Positions 14,874-22,768 of a stretch of DNA of 22,768 bases are shown here, in pieces (position 1 is the first letter of the stretch; every line of letters begins with the position of its first letter). The position numbers and the translations under genes were made by a program. This DNA is from Verrucomicrobiota bacterium (GTDB taxonomy: Bacteria; Verrucomicrobiota; Verrucomicrobiia; Chthoniobacterales; UBA10450): the NCBI GenBank assembly GCA_003219095.1, contig QHPM01000281.1, positions 1 to 22,768 of the forward strand. Direction: 5' to 3'. A model generated the notes under the pieces. That model was not told the DNA's origin, searched no databases, and worked only from the letters and a program-made list of their open reading frames with translations.

Positions 14874-15608
14874 CTAGCCGATGGGACGACGCGACGCGTC
14901 GAGAGCGGAGCGGACCTGTTCGAGCAGCTTCTCGCGCGTATAAGGCTTGGGAATGAACCCGCGAAGTCCCTGCGCCAGCATCGCGCCGATCTTGTTTTGC
15001 TCGGCAAATCCGCTGCTCAATACGACGTTAACGCTCGGGTTGAGCGTCTTCAATTCCTCGAACACAGCGTCCCCATCCATCACCGGCAGGAAGAAATCCA
15101 GAATGACCAGGCCAATCTGACGATGGATTTGCTGGAAGATTTTCAGTGCCTCGAAACCGTCTCGGGCGGCGATCACTTTGTATCCTTCTTCCGCCAATAT
15201 TGTAGAGGCGAACTCCGCAATTTCCGGTTCATCGTCGACGATCAGGATCAATTCGCGCGGTCCATCAGGATTAAGAACGGCCATTAGCGCTGGAATCCCT
15301 GTGGCTTTGGCGCCGGTTGATTCCTCGGCTTCGCCGGCTGTCTCCGGAGCGGGTATCGCCGATGTGACCGCCGGTACACTGGGGCTGAGCATTTTGCCCG
15401 AAGTATTCTCGAGAATCCTGGACGTGACGCGATTAAACAGCGCCTGCGCTAACTGTGTCGCTACCTCTACCTGTTGGTTAAGCTGGTCGATGTAGTCGTC
15501 GCCTTTGTGCCGTCCCAACAAGGCGGTGCAGCGAGTGATTTGCTGCAAAACGGTATTGAGCTCAGTGGAGGTCTTGGCGATCCACTTCAGGTCGTCCTGA
15601 TGCAGCAT
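14874..15608 (-). CDS. response regulator with an N-terminal helical (DHp-like) region
   Basis: 244-aa cytoplasmic signalling protein. The C-terminal receiver domain (~119-235) is complete: acidic pair Asp125/Asp126 in LILIVDDEPEI, phosphorylatable Asp171 in VILDFFLPVMDG, Ser198/Ser199 in VLSSGF, and Lys221 in FIPKPY. The N-terminal ~70 residues (WIAKTSTELNTVLQQI ... VEVATQLAQALFNRVT) look like the two-helix dimerisation region of a histidine kinase but without the phosphorylatable His, joined by a Ser/Pro/Ala-rich linker (~72-110). There is no DNA-binding or enzyme output domain, so output is probably by protein contact. It precedes pilT by 87 bp on the same strand, suggesting control of pilus retraction. 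Start ATG 15608. Confidence 0.88.
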   Translation of the reverse strand: MLHQDDLKWIAKTSTELNTVLQQITRCTALLGRHKGDDYIDQLNQQVEVATQLAQALFNRVTSRILENTSGKMLSPSVPAVTSAIPAPETAGEAEESTGAKATGIPALMAVLNPDGPRELILIVDDEPEIAEFASTILAEEGYKVIAARDGFEALKIFQQIHRQIGLVILDFFLPVMDGDAVFEELKTLNPSVNVVLSSGFAEQNKIGAMLAQGLRGFIPKPYTREKLLEQVRSALDASRRPIG

Positions 15609-15738
15609 AGGCGTCTATGTCCCGGTGTGTGTCCTTCGCACATGCCCACACAACGCAACCGAGAATCGTAATGCAAGCGAAAGCGAATGAACCGAGAGTT
15701 AGCATAGAGCGGATTTTTTCAAAGTCAGCCCGCTTCAT
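15562..15738 (-). CDS. possible small single-pass membrane protein
   Basis: 58-aa open frame from ATG 15738 with one hydrophobic segment (MLTLGSFAFACITILGCVVWACAK) after a charged N-terminus (MKRADFEKIRS). An AAGGG sequence lies about ten bases upstream of the ATG. In-frame codons continue upstream to ATG 15825, but that part overlaps the end of the region just after the oxidoreductase gene and looks less protein-like. The frame overlaps the start of the receiver gene by 47 bp, which weakens the case. I do not recognise it. It fills most of a 227-bp gap between the oxidoreductase and receiver genes; the alternative is that this gap is simply a leader. Confidence 0.3.
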   Translation of the reverse strand: MKRADFEKIRSMLTLGSFAFACITILGCVVWACAKDTHRDIDAYAASGRPEVDRQDLH

Positions 15739-15835
15739 GCCCACGCCCTTTTCGGAGGTGACCGCGATTTTCTCGAACTTTCGAGGTCGCGCGCCGAACC
15801 CGAGCCTATTTATAATTACTAGCATTACTAGCAAT

Positions 15836-17017
15836 TTATTTGCCCAGAACCCGTTTCAATTCGCTTTTGGCGGAATCAATCTGCTTCGGTCTGCCCGATG
15901 AGATCAAAATGCCTCGTAATCTGTCACCTTGATAGTAACGCGCGGTAAATCTTTTTTTGGCGTACGTTCCGGTAAGGTCCACCCGGGTCGGTTGAATGGT
16001 GAAATCCCCGACAAAATCGAGTCGCAAATCGAACATCTCCGTCCAAAAATAGGGAAGCTCTTCGTAACGGATTCGCTTTTTGCCGGTCATGTTCGCTCCT
16101 GCCACCAAACCTTGCGCGCGCGCATTTTCCCAGTGGGTTTGGCGTCGCATCCCACCCATCAAACGGTCTGGATAAAATGCCAGGTCGCCAATTGCGTAAA
16201 TTCCTTTTTCTTCGGTCTCCAAATAATCGTTGACGGGCGAACCGTGCGGCCCGGCTAGTGGAGTGTTGCGCACCAAATCGAGATTTGGCTCGGCCCCGCA
16301 CGCCACCACTGCTAATCCCGCCGCGACACGGTTTCCACTCTTGGTTTGGATATTTCGCAAAACCGTTTTGCCTTCAAAGCCATTCAAACTTTCGCCTAAA
16401 AGTAACGTCACCCCGTTCTTGGCAAAATAGCTGGTCACCCAGGTGGCTGTCTCGGGATCGAGGTAGCGGTTCAATAGTGTGCCATGCCGATGCATCACGC
16501 TCACTTTCATTTTCATTTGTCGCAGGCTCGCCGCTACCTCGCACGCGAGCAATCCCCCGCCCACCACCATCAGATTTTTTTCGTGCTCGGCCATTTCCCG
16601 CAGAGCGAAGGCGTCACGCATGGTGCGCAGATAAATGACGTTGCCTAAACCGACACCGGCTACAGGTGGCCGCCCCGGACGGCTGCCCATCGCCAGGCAG
16701 GCTTTGTTAAACTCGATGCTCTCACCGTTGCCCAGGACCGCCACTCGGCGATCGATGTTTAATTGCGTTACCGCGGTATTGAAACGTGCGTCGATCTTAT
16801 GCCCGCCGTACCAGCGTTCATCGACCTCGGCATATTTCTTGGAGACGATCGTTTTTTCACGCAGGAAACTTTTCGACAGCAGCCAGCGCTTGTAGGGGGC
16901 GTAGGCTTCGGAGCCAACCAATGTCACGCTCCCGCGCTTGTCGTGTTTCCGAATTGCTTCGCACACGCACGCCCCTCCGATACCTGCGCCAATAATGAGA
17001 TAATCTCGCTGAATCAT
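15836..17017 (-). CDS. FAD/NAD(P)-dependent oxidoreductase
   Basis: 393-aa pyridine nucleotide-disulphide oxidoreductase-fold flavoprotein, closest in layout to ferredoxin/rubredoxin reductases and AIF-like enzymes. The FAD dinucleotide-binding site is YLIIGAGIGGA (6-16), the NAD(P) site is LMVVGGGLLACEVA (149-162), and the second FAD motif is GIYAIGDLAFYP (272-283). No CxxC redox-active disulphide is present, which argues against thioredoxin-reductase-type enzymes. The C-terminal region (~310-393; LPYFWTEMFDLRLDFVGDF) matches the reductase C-terminal domain pattern, where a W-(S/T)-(D/E) segment contacts the flavin. It would pass electrons from NAD(P)H to a partner such as a ferredoxin; none is encoded nearby. 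Start ATG 17015-17017 fits the flavin motif. A promoter-like pair lies ~60 bp upstream. Confidence 0.9.
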   Translation of the reverse strand: MIQRDYLIIGAGIGGACVCEAIRKHDKRGSVTLVGSEAYAPYKRWLLSKSFLREKTIVSKKYAEVDERWYGGHKIDARFNTAVTQLNIDRRVAVLGNGESIEFNKACLAMGSRPGRPPVAGVGLGNVIYLRTMRDAFALREMAEHEKNLMVVGGGLLACEVAASLRQMKMKVSVMHRHGTLLNRYLDPETATWVTSYFAKNGVTLLLGESLNGFEGKTVLRNIQTKSGNRVAAGLAVVACGAEPNLDLVRNTPLAGPHGSPVNDYLETEEKGIYAIGDLAFYPDRLMGGMRRQTHWENARAQGLVAGANMTGKKRIRYEELPYFWTEMFDLRLDFVGDFTIQPTRVDLTGTYAKKRFTARYYQGDRLRGILISSGRPKQIDSAKSELKRVLGK

Positions 17018-17075
17018 TTTGAAAATGTGACGATAGAAAAACCACCGCGTGGCTGGCTAGGGAAAAATGAAGCCC

Positions 17076-17104
17076 CTTTTAGCGGCCTGATGAAAAAAAG
17101 TCAA
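17076..17104 (-). promoter_or_regulatory. putative promoter of the oxidoreductase gene
   Basis: On the minus strand TTGACT (17104-17099) and TAAAAG (17081-17076) are separated by 17 bp, giving 5/6 and 4/6 matches to the sigma70 consensus, about 60 bp before the ATG at 17017. Confidence 0.4.
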
Positions 17105-17201
17105 AACGGTTGCATTTTTACAGCGGACAAATTGGGCCGGGGAGCTCTGGGTGCCTGGACGAAGTGAAACGCGACGTTGCAGAGATCCCCCTCCAGAATC
17201 G

Positions 17202-18569
17202 TCAAAGTACGGCACGGCAAATCGCTACCGAAGCGATCACCCCCACGAGATCTGCCAGCAGCCCCGCCGGGATGGCGTGCCGGGTCTGTTTCACGCCAAC
17301 CGATCCAAAGTAAACCGCCGCAACATAAAATGTTGTCTCCGTGCTTCCGTAAATGGTCGCGGCCGTAAGACTGACGATATTGTCCGGGCCGAGGCGATGC
17401 ACTATTTCCGTCAGTAACGCCAGCGTTGCGCTTCCACACAAAGGCCACATTAATGCGAGCGGAAGAAGATCGGGCGGAAAATGCAATGGCGCGAGGACCG
17501 GCGTTAGCCATTTCGTCAGTAAATCGATTCCGCCAGCACCTTTAAACATTCCAATGGCAACTAAAATGGTGACCAAAAACGGAATGATGCGCAGGATAAC
17601 ATTAAAGCCTTCCTTCGCGCCTTCGACGAACTCCTCATAAACTTTGACCCGGCGGGCTGCGGCATAGATGGGGAAGAAGCTAAGCAGGAAAGGGATCGCC
17701 AGCAGCGAAAGGGCGTTCACACTTCGCACAAAACCATTCGCCTCTTCGGTGATTGGATTTCCGAAAACTGGTGGCCAAACGATTCGCACAAATATCAATA
17801 CAAAAAAAATGAGCAGCACGATCGTCGCGATGCGTCCCCATAACGTTGGCTGTGTGTTGTAGCCGCGGTCGCCGGCCGCGACTTCTGCAGTGCTCGAGCG
17901 ATTTTCGTCTATTGCCTTTGCATTAAGATCGTTAGTTGCAGCGGCATTTTGTTGCAAGCCGCGGCCAGCGACCGCGGCTACAGGTCGTGCGAACCACGGT
18001 AACTTCTCCAGAATTTTCACCGCGATAATCGCAGTCGTGGCGGCACATAGGGTGGCCAGCAATGCCGTGCCCACAATTGCGGTAGGCCGACTCGATCCTG
18101 CTGCGACTAAAATCGCGATCGCCGTCGTTGGAATAAGTTGAACAGATGCAGTGTTGATCGCGAGAAATGTGCACATCGCATTGGTGGCGGTGCCCGGATG
18201 CGGATTGAGCGACTCAAGATCTCGCATTGCGCGCAAACCGAGGGGCGTGGCCGCGTTCCCGAGGCCGAGCATGTTCGCAGCCATATTCATCAGCATCGCG
18301 CCCATCGCCGGATGCTCCGTCGGCACATCGGGAAACAAACGCCGCATGATTGGCCGTAGCGCGCGGGCAATTTTTTGTACGAGCCCGGCTCGCTCCGCCA
18401 GCCGCATCACTCCCAGCCAGAGCGCCATGACGCCGATCAAACCGAGCGCAATCGTGACGGCGGTTTTCGCGCCGTCGAATGCGCCCTCGGTCACTTCTTT
18501 CCATCGATCGTTCCAACCGCCAATCGCGACCGCCAGCAATACGAGCGCGAGCCAAATATAATTCAGCAC
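17202..18569 (-). CDS. SpmA-SpmB fusion (nucleoside-recognition/Gate-domain) membrane protein
   Basis: 455-aa polytopic inner-membrane protein joining two spore-maturation-type proteins. The SpmA half (1-~190) has MNMAANMLGLGNAATPLGLRAM (94-115) and LAINTASVQLIPTT (137-149). The SpmB half (~245-455) has VEGAKEGFNVILRIIPFLV (315-333), WPLCGSATLALLTEIV (375-390) and STETTFYVAAVYFGSVG (409-425). In Bacillus the separate proteins affect spore-core dehydration; in non-spore-formers the fused form is of unknown function and probably transports a small solute. The halves are linked by ~50 polar residues (196-245), and both ends of this linker are encoded by an inverted pair of dispersed repeats. Start GTG 18569 is followed directly by a membrane helix. 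A third copy of the repeat begins 9 bp upstream of it. The gene is 124 bp downstream of recN. Confidence 0.88.
   Translation of the reverse strand: MLNYIWLALVLLAVAIGGWNDRWKEVTEGAFDGAKTAVTIALGLIGVMALWLGVMRLAERAGLVQKIARALRPIMRRLFPDVPTEHPAMGAMLMNMAANMLGLGNAATPLGLRAMRDLESLNPHPGTATNAMCTFLAINTASVQLIPTTAIAILVAAGSSRPTAIVGTALLATLCAATTAIIAVKILEKLPWFARPVAAVAGRGLQQNAAATNDLNAKAIDENRSSTAEVAAGDRGYNTQPTLWGRIATIVLLIFFVLIFVRIVWPPVFGNPITEEANGFVRSVNALSLLAIPFLLSFFPIYAAARRVKVYEEFVEGAKEGFNVILRIIPFLVTILVAIGMFKGAGGIDLLTKWLTPVLAPLHFPPDLLPLALMWPLCGSATLALLTEIVHRLGPDNIVSLTAATIYGSTETTFYVAAVYFGSVGVKQTRHAIPAGLLADLVGVIASVAICRAVL
17858..17882 (+). repeat. GTAG-type repeat, type C copy 1 (inside the SpmAB gene)
   Basis: TGTAGCCGCGGTCGCCGGCC plus five more bases. 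It matches the reverse complement of 17958-17982 at 23 of 25 positions. On the coding strand it encodes EVAAGDRGY near residues 229-237 of the fusion protein. Confidence 0.8.
17958..17982 (-). repeat. GTAG-type repeat, type C copy 2 (inside the SpmAB gene)
   Basis: Inverted relative to copy 1, with 75 bp between them. On the coding strand it encodes VAAVAGRG near residues 197-204. The pair forms a long inverted repeat within the linker-coding segment. Confidence 0.8.
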
Positions 18570-18577
18570 CTCGAACC

Positions 18578-18602
18578 TGTAGCCGCAGTCTTTGGCCGCG
18601 GC
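18578..18602 (+). repeat. GTAG-type repeat, type C copy 3 (upstream of the SpmAB start)
   Basis: TGTAGCCGCAGTCTTTGGCC plus five more bases, 22 of 25 matching the 17958-17982 copy (reverse complement). It begins 9 bp upstream of the GTG start, where a ribosome-binding site would normally be. Confidence 0.75.
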
Positions 18603-18647
18603 CAGCCGCGATTCAGGGCAAGCTCAGATCACCCCAAGCAAGACCAG

Positions 18648-18693
18648 GTAGGGGCGATTGATCCAATCGCCCGGGCGGTTCGGTGAACCGCCC

Positions 18694-18697
<4 letters not shown>
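18648..18697. repeat. GTAG...CTAC double-hairpin repeat at the recN 3' end
   Basis: Bounded by GTAGGGGCG at the left and CGCCCCTAC at the right. It contains two adjacent hairpins, GGCGATTG/CAATCGCC (around 18653-18670) and GGGCGGTTC/GAACCGCCC (around 18673-18694). The CTA of the right end, read on the minus strand, is the TAG stop codon of recN. It fits a REP-type element and may also serve as a transcript-end structure. Confidence 0.8.
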
Positions 18698-20349
<1,652 letters not shown>

Positions 20350-20370
20350 CGGTTGAGTGTTGAGAGCTCA

Positions 20371-20427
20371 GAGTTGAGAGTGCGCGCGCCGAAAAATCTT
20401 GAACTCTTCACCCGCAACTCTCAACTC
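20371..20427. repeat. inverted repeat between recN and the metallo-hydrolase gene
   Basis: GAGTTGAGAGT (20371-20381) and ACTCTCAACTC (20417-20427) are a perfect 11-bp inverted pair with a 35-nt loop. Related TTGAG/CTCAA units surround it (GGTTGAGTGTTGAGAG from 20351; AACTCCGAACTCACTC to ~20440). The start codon proposed for the metallo-hydrolase lies in the loop. Confidence 0.7.
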
Positions 20428-21205
20428 CGAACTCACTCTCACTTTTCTCGGCACCGGGACTTCGCAAGGTGTGCCAATGATCGGTTGCGATTGCGCCGTT
20501 TGTCGCTCCTCCGATCCGCGCGATAAACGCCTGCGCTCTTCTGTTTACATCGAAACGCCCGAGACCGCCTTTATCGTCGATACCGGAACAGACTTCCGCA
20601 CGCAGGCTTTACGCGAAAATATCCGCCGCGTCGATGCGGTCGTTTTCACTCACTCGCACACCGACCACATTATGGGGTTCGACGATCTGCGGCGGTTTTC
20701 CTGGCAACGCGGCTCGATGCCGGTCTATGCCTCTGCCAAGACCATGGCCGATCTCGAGCGCGTTTTTATGTTCGCTTTTAAAGCGACCCCCAACCCGTTT
20801 CCCTATTATTTGAAACCCGAGCCGCATCTTATTTCCGGTCCATTTCGGTTGGGTGAAACAATAATCACGCCGTTGCCGGTTCCGCATGGCGAGGCAGAGG
20901 TGAATGGTTACATGTTTTCGCGCGTCGAGCGCAATCTCATCGCTTACCTCAGCGATTGCAGTGCGGTGCCGGATGAGATCGCGCAGAAAATTCTGGGAGT
21001 TGAATGTTTAATCATCGATGCGCTGCGTGAGAAGCCGCACCCCACTCATATGAGCGTCGCGCAAGCGCTCGAAGTCGCAACCCGCGTCCAGCCCAAAGAA
21101 ACTTATTTCATCCACATCGCGCATGAGCTGGCGCAAGCGTTCGAGCAAAATCTGCCGCCGCATACCCACCTCGCTTACGACGGGCTGAAGCTGAGATTTC
21201 AATGA
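20399..21205 (+). CDS. PhnP/RNase Z-like metallo-beta-lactamase-fold hydrolase
   Basis: 268-aa metallo-hydrolase. The metal-binding motif HSHTDH (85-90) is complete with His163 (VPHGE), Asp186 (LSDCS) and His242 (HIAHE), giving a two-metal site. Near the start, GTGTSQGVPMIGCDCAVC (18-35) with Cys30, Cys32 and Cys35 resembles the extra zinc-binding loop of PhnP, the cyclic phosphodiesterase of phosphonate breakdown. There are no other phn genes here, so it is more likely a general phosphodiesterase of the same subfamily. The fold starts at LTLTFLGTGTSQG (12-24). The start is uncertain: TTG 20399 adds a Ser/Asn/Leu-rich stretch encoded by the intergenic repeat, and no ATG lies between it and the fold. 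The stop overlaps the next gene's ATG by four bases (ATGA). Confidence 0.9.
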   Translation: MNSSPATLNSELTLTFLGTGTSQGVPMIGCDCAVCRSSDPRDKRLRSSVYIETPETAFIVDTGTDFRTQALRENIRRVDAVVFTHSHTDHIMGFDDLRRFSWQRGSMPVYASAKTMADLERVFMFAFKATPNPFPYYLKPEPHLISGPFRLGETIITPLPVPHGEAEVNGYMFSRVERNLIAYLSDCSAVPDEIAQKILGVECLIIDALREKPHPTHMSVAQALEVATRVQPKETYFIHIAHELAQAFEQNLPPHTHLAYDGLKLRFQ

Positions 21206-21522
21206 AATCCCTCACGCTCACGCTCATGCTCGTAATTGTCCGCGGGAGCGCATACGCAGCGGAGAATTTGCCGGCCCAAACCATCGTAATTTTTAACACC
21301 GCCGTTCCCGACTCAGCAGTGCTTGCGAAATTTTATGCCGAGAAACGCGCAATCGCCGATGATCATGTGGTCGGGCTTGACTGTCCGCCGGAAGAAGAAA
21401 TCTCCCGCGAGCAATACGACACCACCGTCGCCGAGCCATTACGGAAAATTTTTGAGGAGCGACAATGGTGGCGCGGGCATGCCGCTGAAGATACGTCCTA
21501 CGACGACGCCGTATCCGGGTGA
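21202..21522 (+). pseudogene. 5' part of a frameshifted TIGR03790-type exported protein gene
   Basis: The frame starts at ATG 21202, overlapping the metallo-hydrolase stop (ATGA). It encodes a signal peptide (MKSLTLTLMLVIVRGSAYA) and the N-terminal part of a TIGR03790-like domain: QTIVIFNTAVPDSAVLAKFY followed by ADDHVVGLDCPPEEEISREQ and VAEPLRKIFEERQWWR. After that (about 21472) the family-like sequence stops, and 16 unrelated codons (RGHAAEDTSYDDAVSG) lead to a TGA at 21522. The family sequence resumes in the +2-shifted frame at GMPLKIRP (21476 on). TIGR03790 proteins are uncharacterised exported proteins; no function can be assigned. The gene looks inactivated, unless this is a sequence error. 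Confidence 0.75.
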
Positions 21523-22711
21523 TAATCCGGCGGGCGGCGGTCCCGTTCAAGGCCGCAACGAAGCTTCAGTTGATTCGGAGTTGAGCACACTCGGTTTCTT
21601 CACCAGACAAATCTCTGGTGTGATTACTAATCCTTATTTTCAAGGATTCCGTCCGATTGCCGAATTGACCGCAGCACCTCTTCTCCTCGTTACTCGGCTC
21701 GATGCGCCGGAGAGCGCGACGGTGCGACGAATGATTACCGACGCGATCGAGGCGGAGAAAAACGGACTGTGGGGACGCGCATTCGTAGATGGTGCCCATG
21801 AATCCAGTGGTGGCAAGGAAATCGGCGACGCCTGGATGCGGGCGATTGTGGATCAATGTCATAAGGAGGGTGTGCCAGTGGTGTTCGATGATTTGCCGAC
21901 GGTCTTTCCCGATGCTTTTCCGGTGAGCGACTGCGCTCTTTATTATGGATGGTATGCCGGAAACATCGCTGGCCCGTTCAATCAGCCGGGCTTTAAGTTC
22001 GTACCGGGTGCGGTCGCCGTACACATTCATTCCTACAGCGCAGCAACCTTGCGCGATGAGAATTCGGGGTGGGCTGGCCCACTGGTCTCGCGGGGCGCGG
22101 CTGCTACGGTCGGCAACGTTTACGAGCCCTATCTCGAGCTGACCGCGCATCTCGACGTTCTGAACGATCGCTTGCTGCACGGCTTCACCTTTGCGGAAAG
22201 CGTGTTCATGTCGTCGCGAGTGCTCTCCTGGATGGGAGTGGCCTTGGGAGATCCACTTTATCGTCCCTATCTTACCTGGACCCAGATCGATTCAAAAACT
22301 CCGCCGAAGTCCGCCGCCGGATGGCGCGCCTATCACGACTTCGCAATCAAGAACAGCAAGCTCGAGCCTTCCGATTATCGCACTCAAGCCCGCATCGCTG
22401 CCGCCCGCTCCCGTAACGCCGCCATGATGGAGGACATCGGACTAATGGAAATGCGCGATGGCAAATTTCCCACCGCAATCGCGGCCCTGGAACAGGCCCG
22501 CGGCGCCTATTCCAAACGCGATGACATCATCCGCTGCGTCCTGGAAGAATGCGACGCTTTCATAAAATCCGGCAAACCGAACCGCGCCCTCGATCTTGCT
22601 CGCAGGGTCTTGCGGATTGTGCCGGAATCGCCCGCATTGAACTTGCTCCACAAAGTGGAGAGCGACCTCGCGCCCAAACCCACGCCGTCGGTAGCGACGC
22701 CGCATTATTAG
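21466..22711 (+). pseudogene. 3' part of the frameshifted TIGR03790-type gene
   Basis: The frame is open from upstream, but family-like sequence begins only around 21473 (AGMPLKIRPTTTPYPGDNPA) and runs to the TAA at 22709-22711. It includes SELSTLGFFTRQISGVITNP, APLLLVTRLDAPESATVRRM, VVFDDLPTVFP, ALYYGWYAGN, VPGAVAVHIHSYSAATLR, GAAATVGNVYEPYLELT and FAESVFMSSRVLSWMGVALG, a layout typical of TIGR03790. The C-terminus (~330 on in this frame) is helical and TPR-like (GKFPTAIAALEQARGAYSKR). An ATG at 21323 in this frame opens an N-terminus that is a shadow of the 5' fragment's frame and is not the real start. Compared with what the family needs between WWR and GMPLKI, a stretch of sequence appears missing. 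Confidence 0.75.
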
Positions 22712-22712
22712 A

Positions 22713-22760
22713 CGAGTTAACATTTTAGTGTTGCATCTGCAACATTCAAATGTTAACTCG
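22713..22760. repeat. long near-perfect palindrome after the TIGR03790-type gene
   Basis: Outer arms CGAGTTAACATTT (22713-22725) and AAATGTTAACTCG (22748-22760) are a perfect 13-bp inverted pair. Inside lie TGTTGCA (22729-22735) and TGCAACA (22738-22744), leaving 3-nt mismatched bulges. It begins 2 bp after the stop codon. There is no T-tract, so it is either a transcript-end hairpin of unusual form, a bidirectional structure or a dispersed palindrome. Confidence 0.7.
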
Positions 22761-22768
22761 ATCCTGAG

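Noticed and set aside
15617..15901. 94-aa open frame on the plus strand
   Set aside because: It overlaps the oxidoreductase end and the leader of the receiver gene, with no protein features.
21323..21465. ATG 21323 as the true start of the TIGR03790-type protein
   Set aside because: The first ~47 residues in this frame are the shifted-frame shadow of family-like N-terminal sequence; the real N-terminus with a signal peptide begins at 21202.
21440..21500. Programmed ribosomal frameshift joining the two TIGR03790 fragments
   Set aside because: No slippery heptamer or downstream stem is evident, and a shift alone would not restore the apparently missing segment.

Overview
The window is a chromosomal segment of a soil-type Gram-negative bacterium. 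The best fit is the Verrucomicrobia (Spartobacteria / 'Candidatus Udaeobacter'-like). This rests on gene content only: a PEP-CTERM-like secreted protein with a VPESGP motif, a large orphan MacB/FtsX permease (ADOP type), an SpmA-SpmB fusion in a lineage with no other sporulation genes here, a TIGR03790-type protein, and abundant short GTAG-bounded palindromic repeats. The assignment is an inference; there is no rRNA or other phylogenetic marker to settle it.

Layout. 1-325: C-terminal end of a tail-fibre/S74-type chaperone domain protein. 382-2174 (minus): guaA behind a tiny lipoprotein gene whose stop overlaps the guaA start. 2310-2879 (plus): aat. 2961-3809 (minus): PEP-CTERM-like exported protein whose tail runs into a repeat. 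4016-4088: tRNA-Phe(GAA). 4116-6659 (minus): ADOP-type permease, flanked by a 12-bp inverted repeat. 7039-7910 (plus): Xre/MbcA-ParS antitoxin and RES toxin, with a promoter bracketed by two matching operator-like sites, the whole cassette lying between two direct copies of a repeat. 8258-11425 (plus): large secreted Asp-box (BNR) beta-propeller protein and a cupin. 11491-15608 (minus): a motility/signalling cluster of receiver protein, PilT, second PilT-type ATPase and degenerate receiver-like protein, followed by a GNAT acetyltransferase. 15836-17017 (minus): FAD/NAD oxidoreductase. 17202-18569 (minus): SpmA-SpmB fusion membrane protein. 18694-20349 (minus): recN. 20399-21205 (plus): PhnP-like metallo-beta-lactamase-fold hydrolase. 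21202-22711 (plus): TIGR03790-type gene broken by a frameshift and probable small deletion.

Most genes are housekeeping or accessory loci in short transcription units. Functionally linked groups are the tightly overlapped pilT pair with receiver-type genes on both sides (twitching-motility control), the toxin-antitoxin pair (translationally coupled, probably self-regulated), and the propeller-cupin pair.

The most unusual layer is the repeats. At least seven repeat loci begin or end with (T)GTAG, the hallmark of REP elements mobilised by RAYT (REP-associated tyrosine) transposases. Several intrude on genes: one supplies the recN stop codon, one encodes the last ~20 residues of the PEP-CTERM protein, and an inverted pair encodes the linker at the SpmA/SpmB junction. 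No RAYT gene lies in the window.
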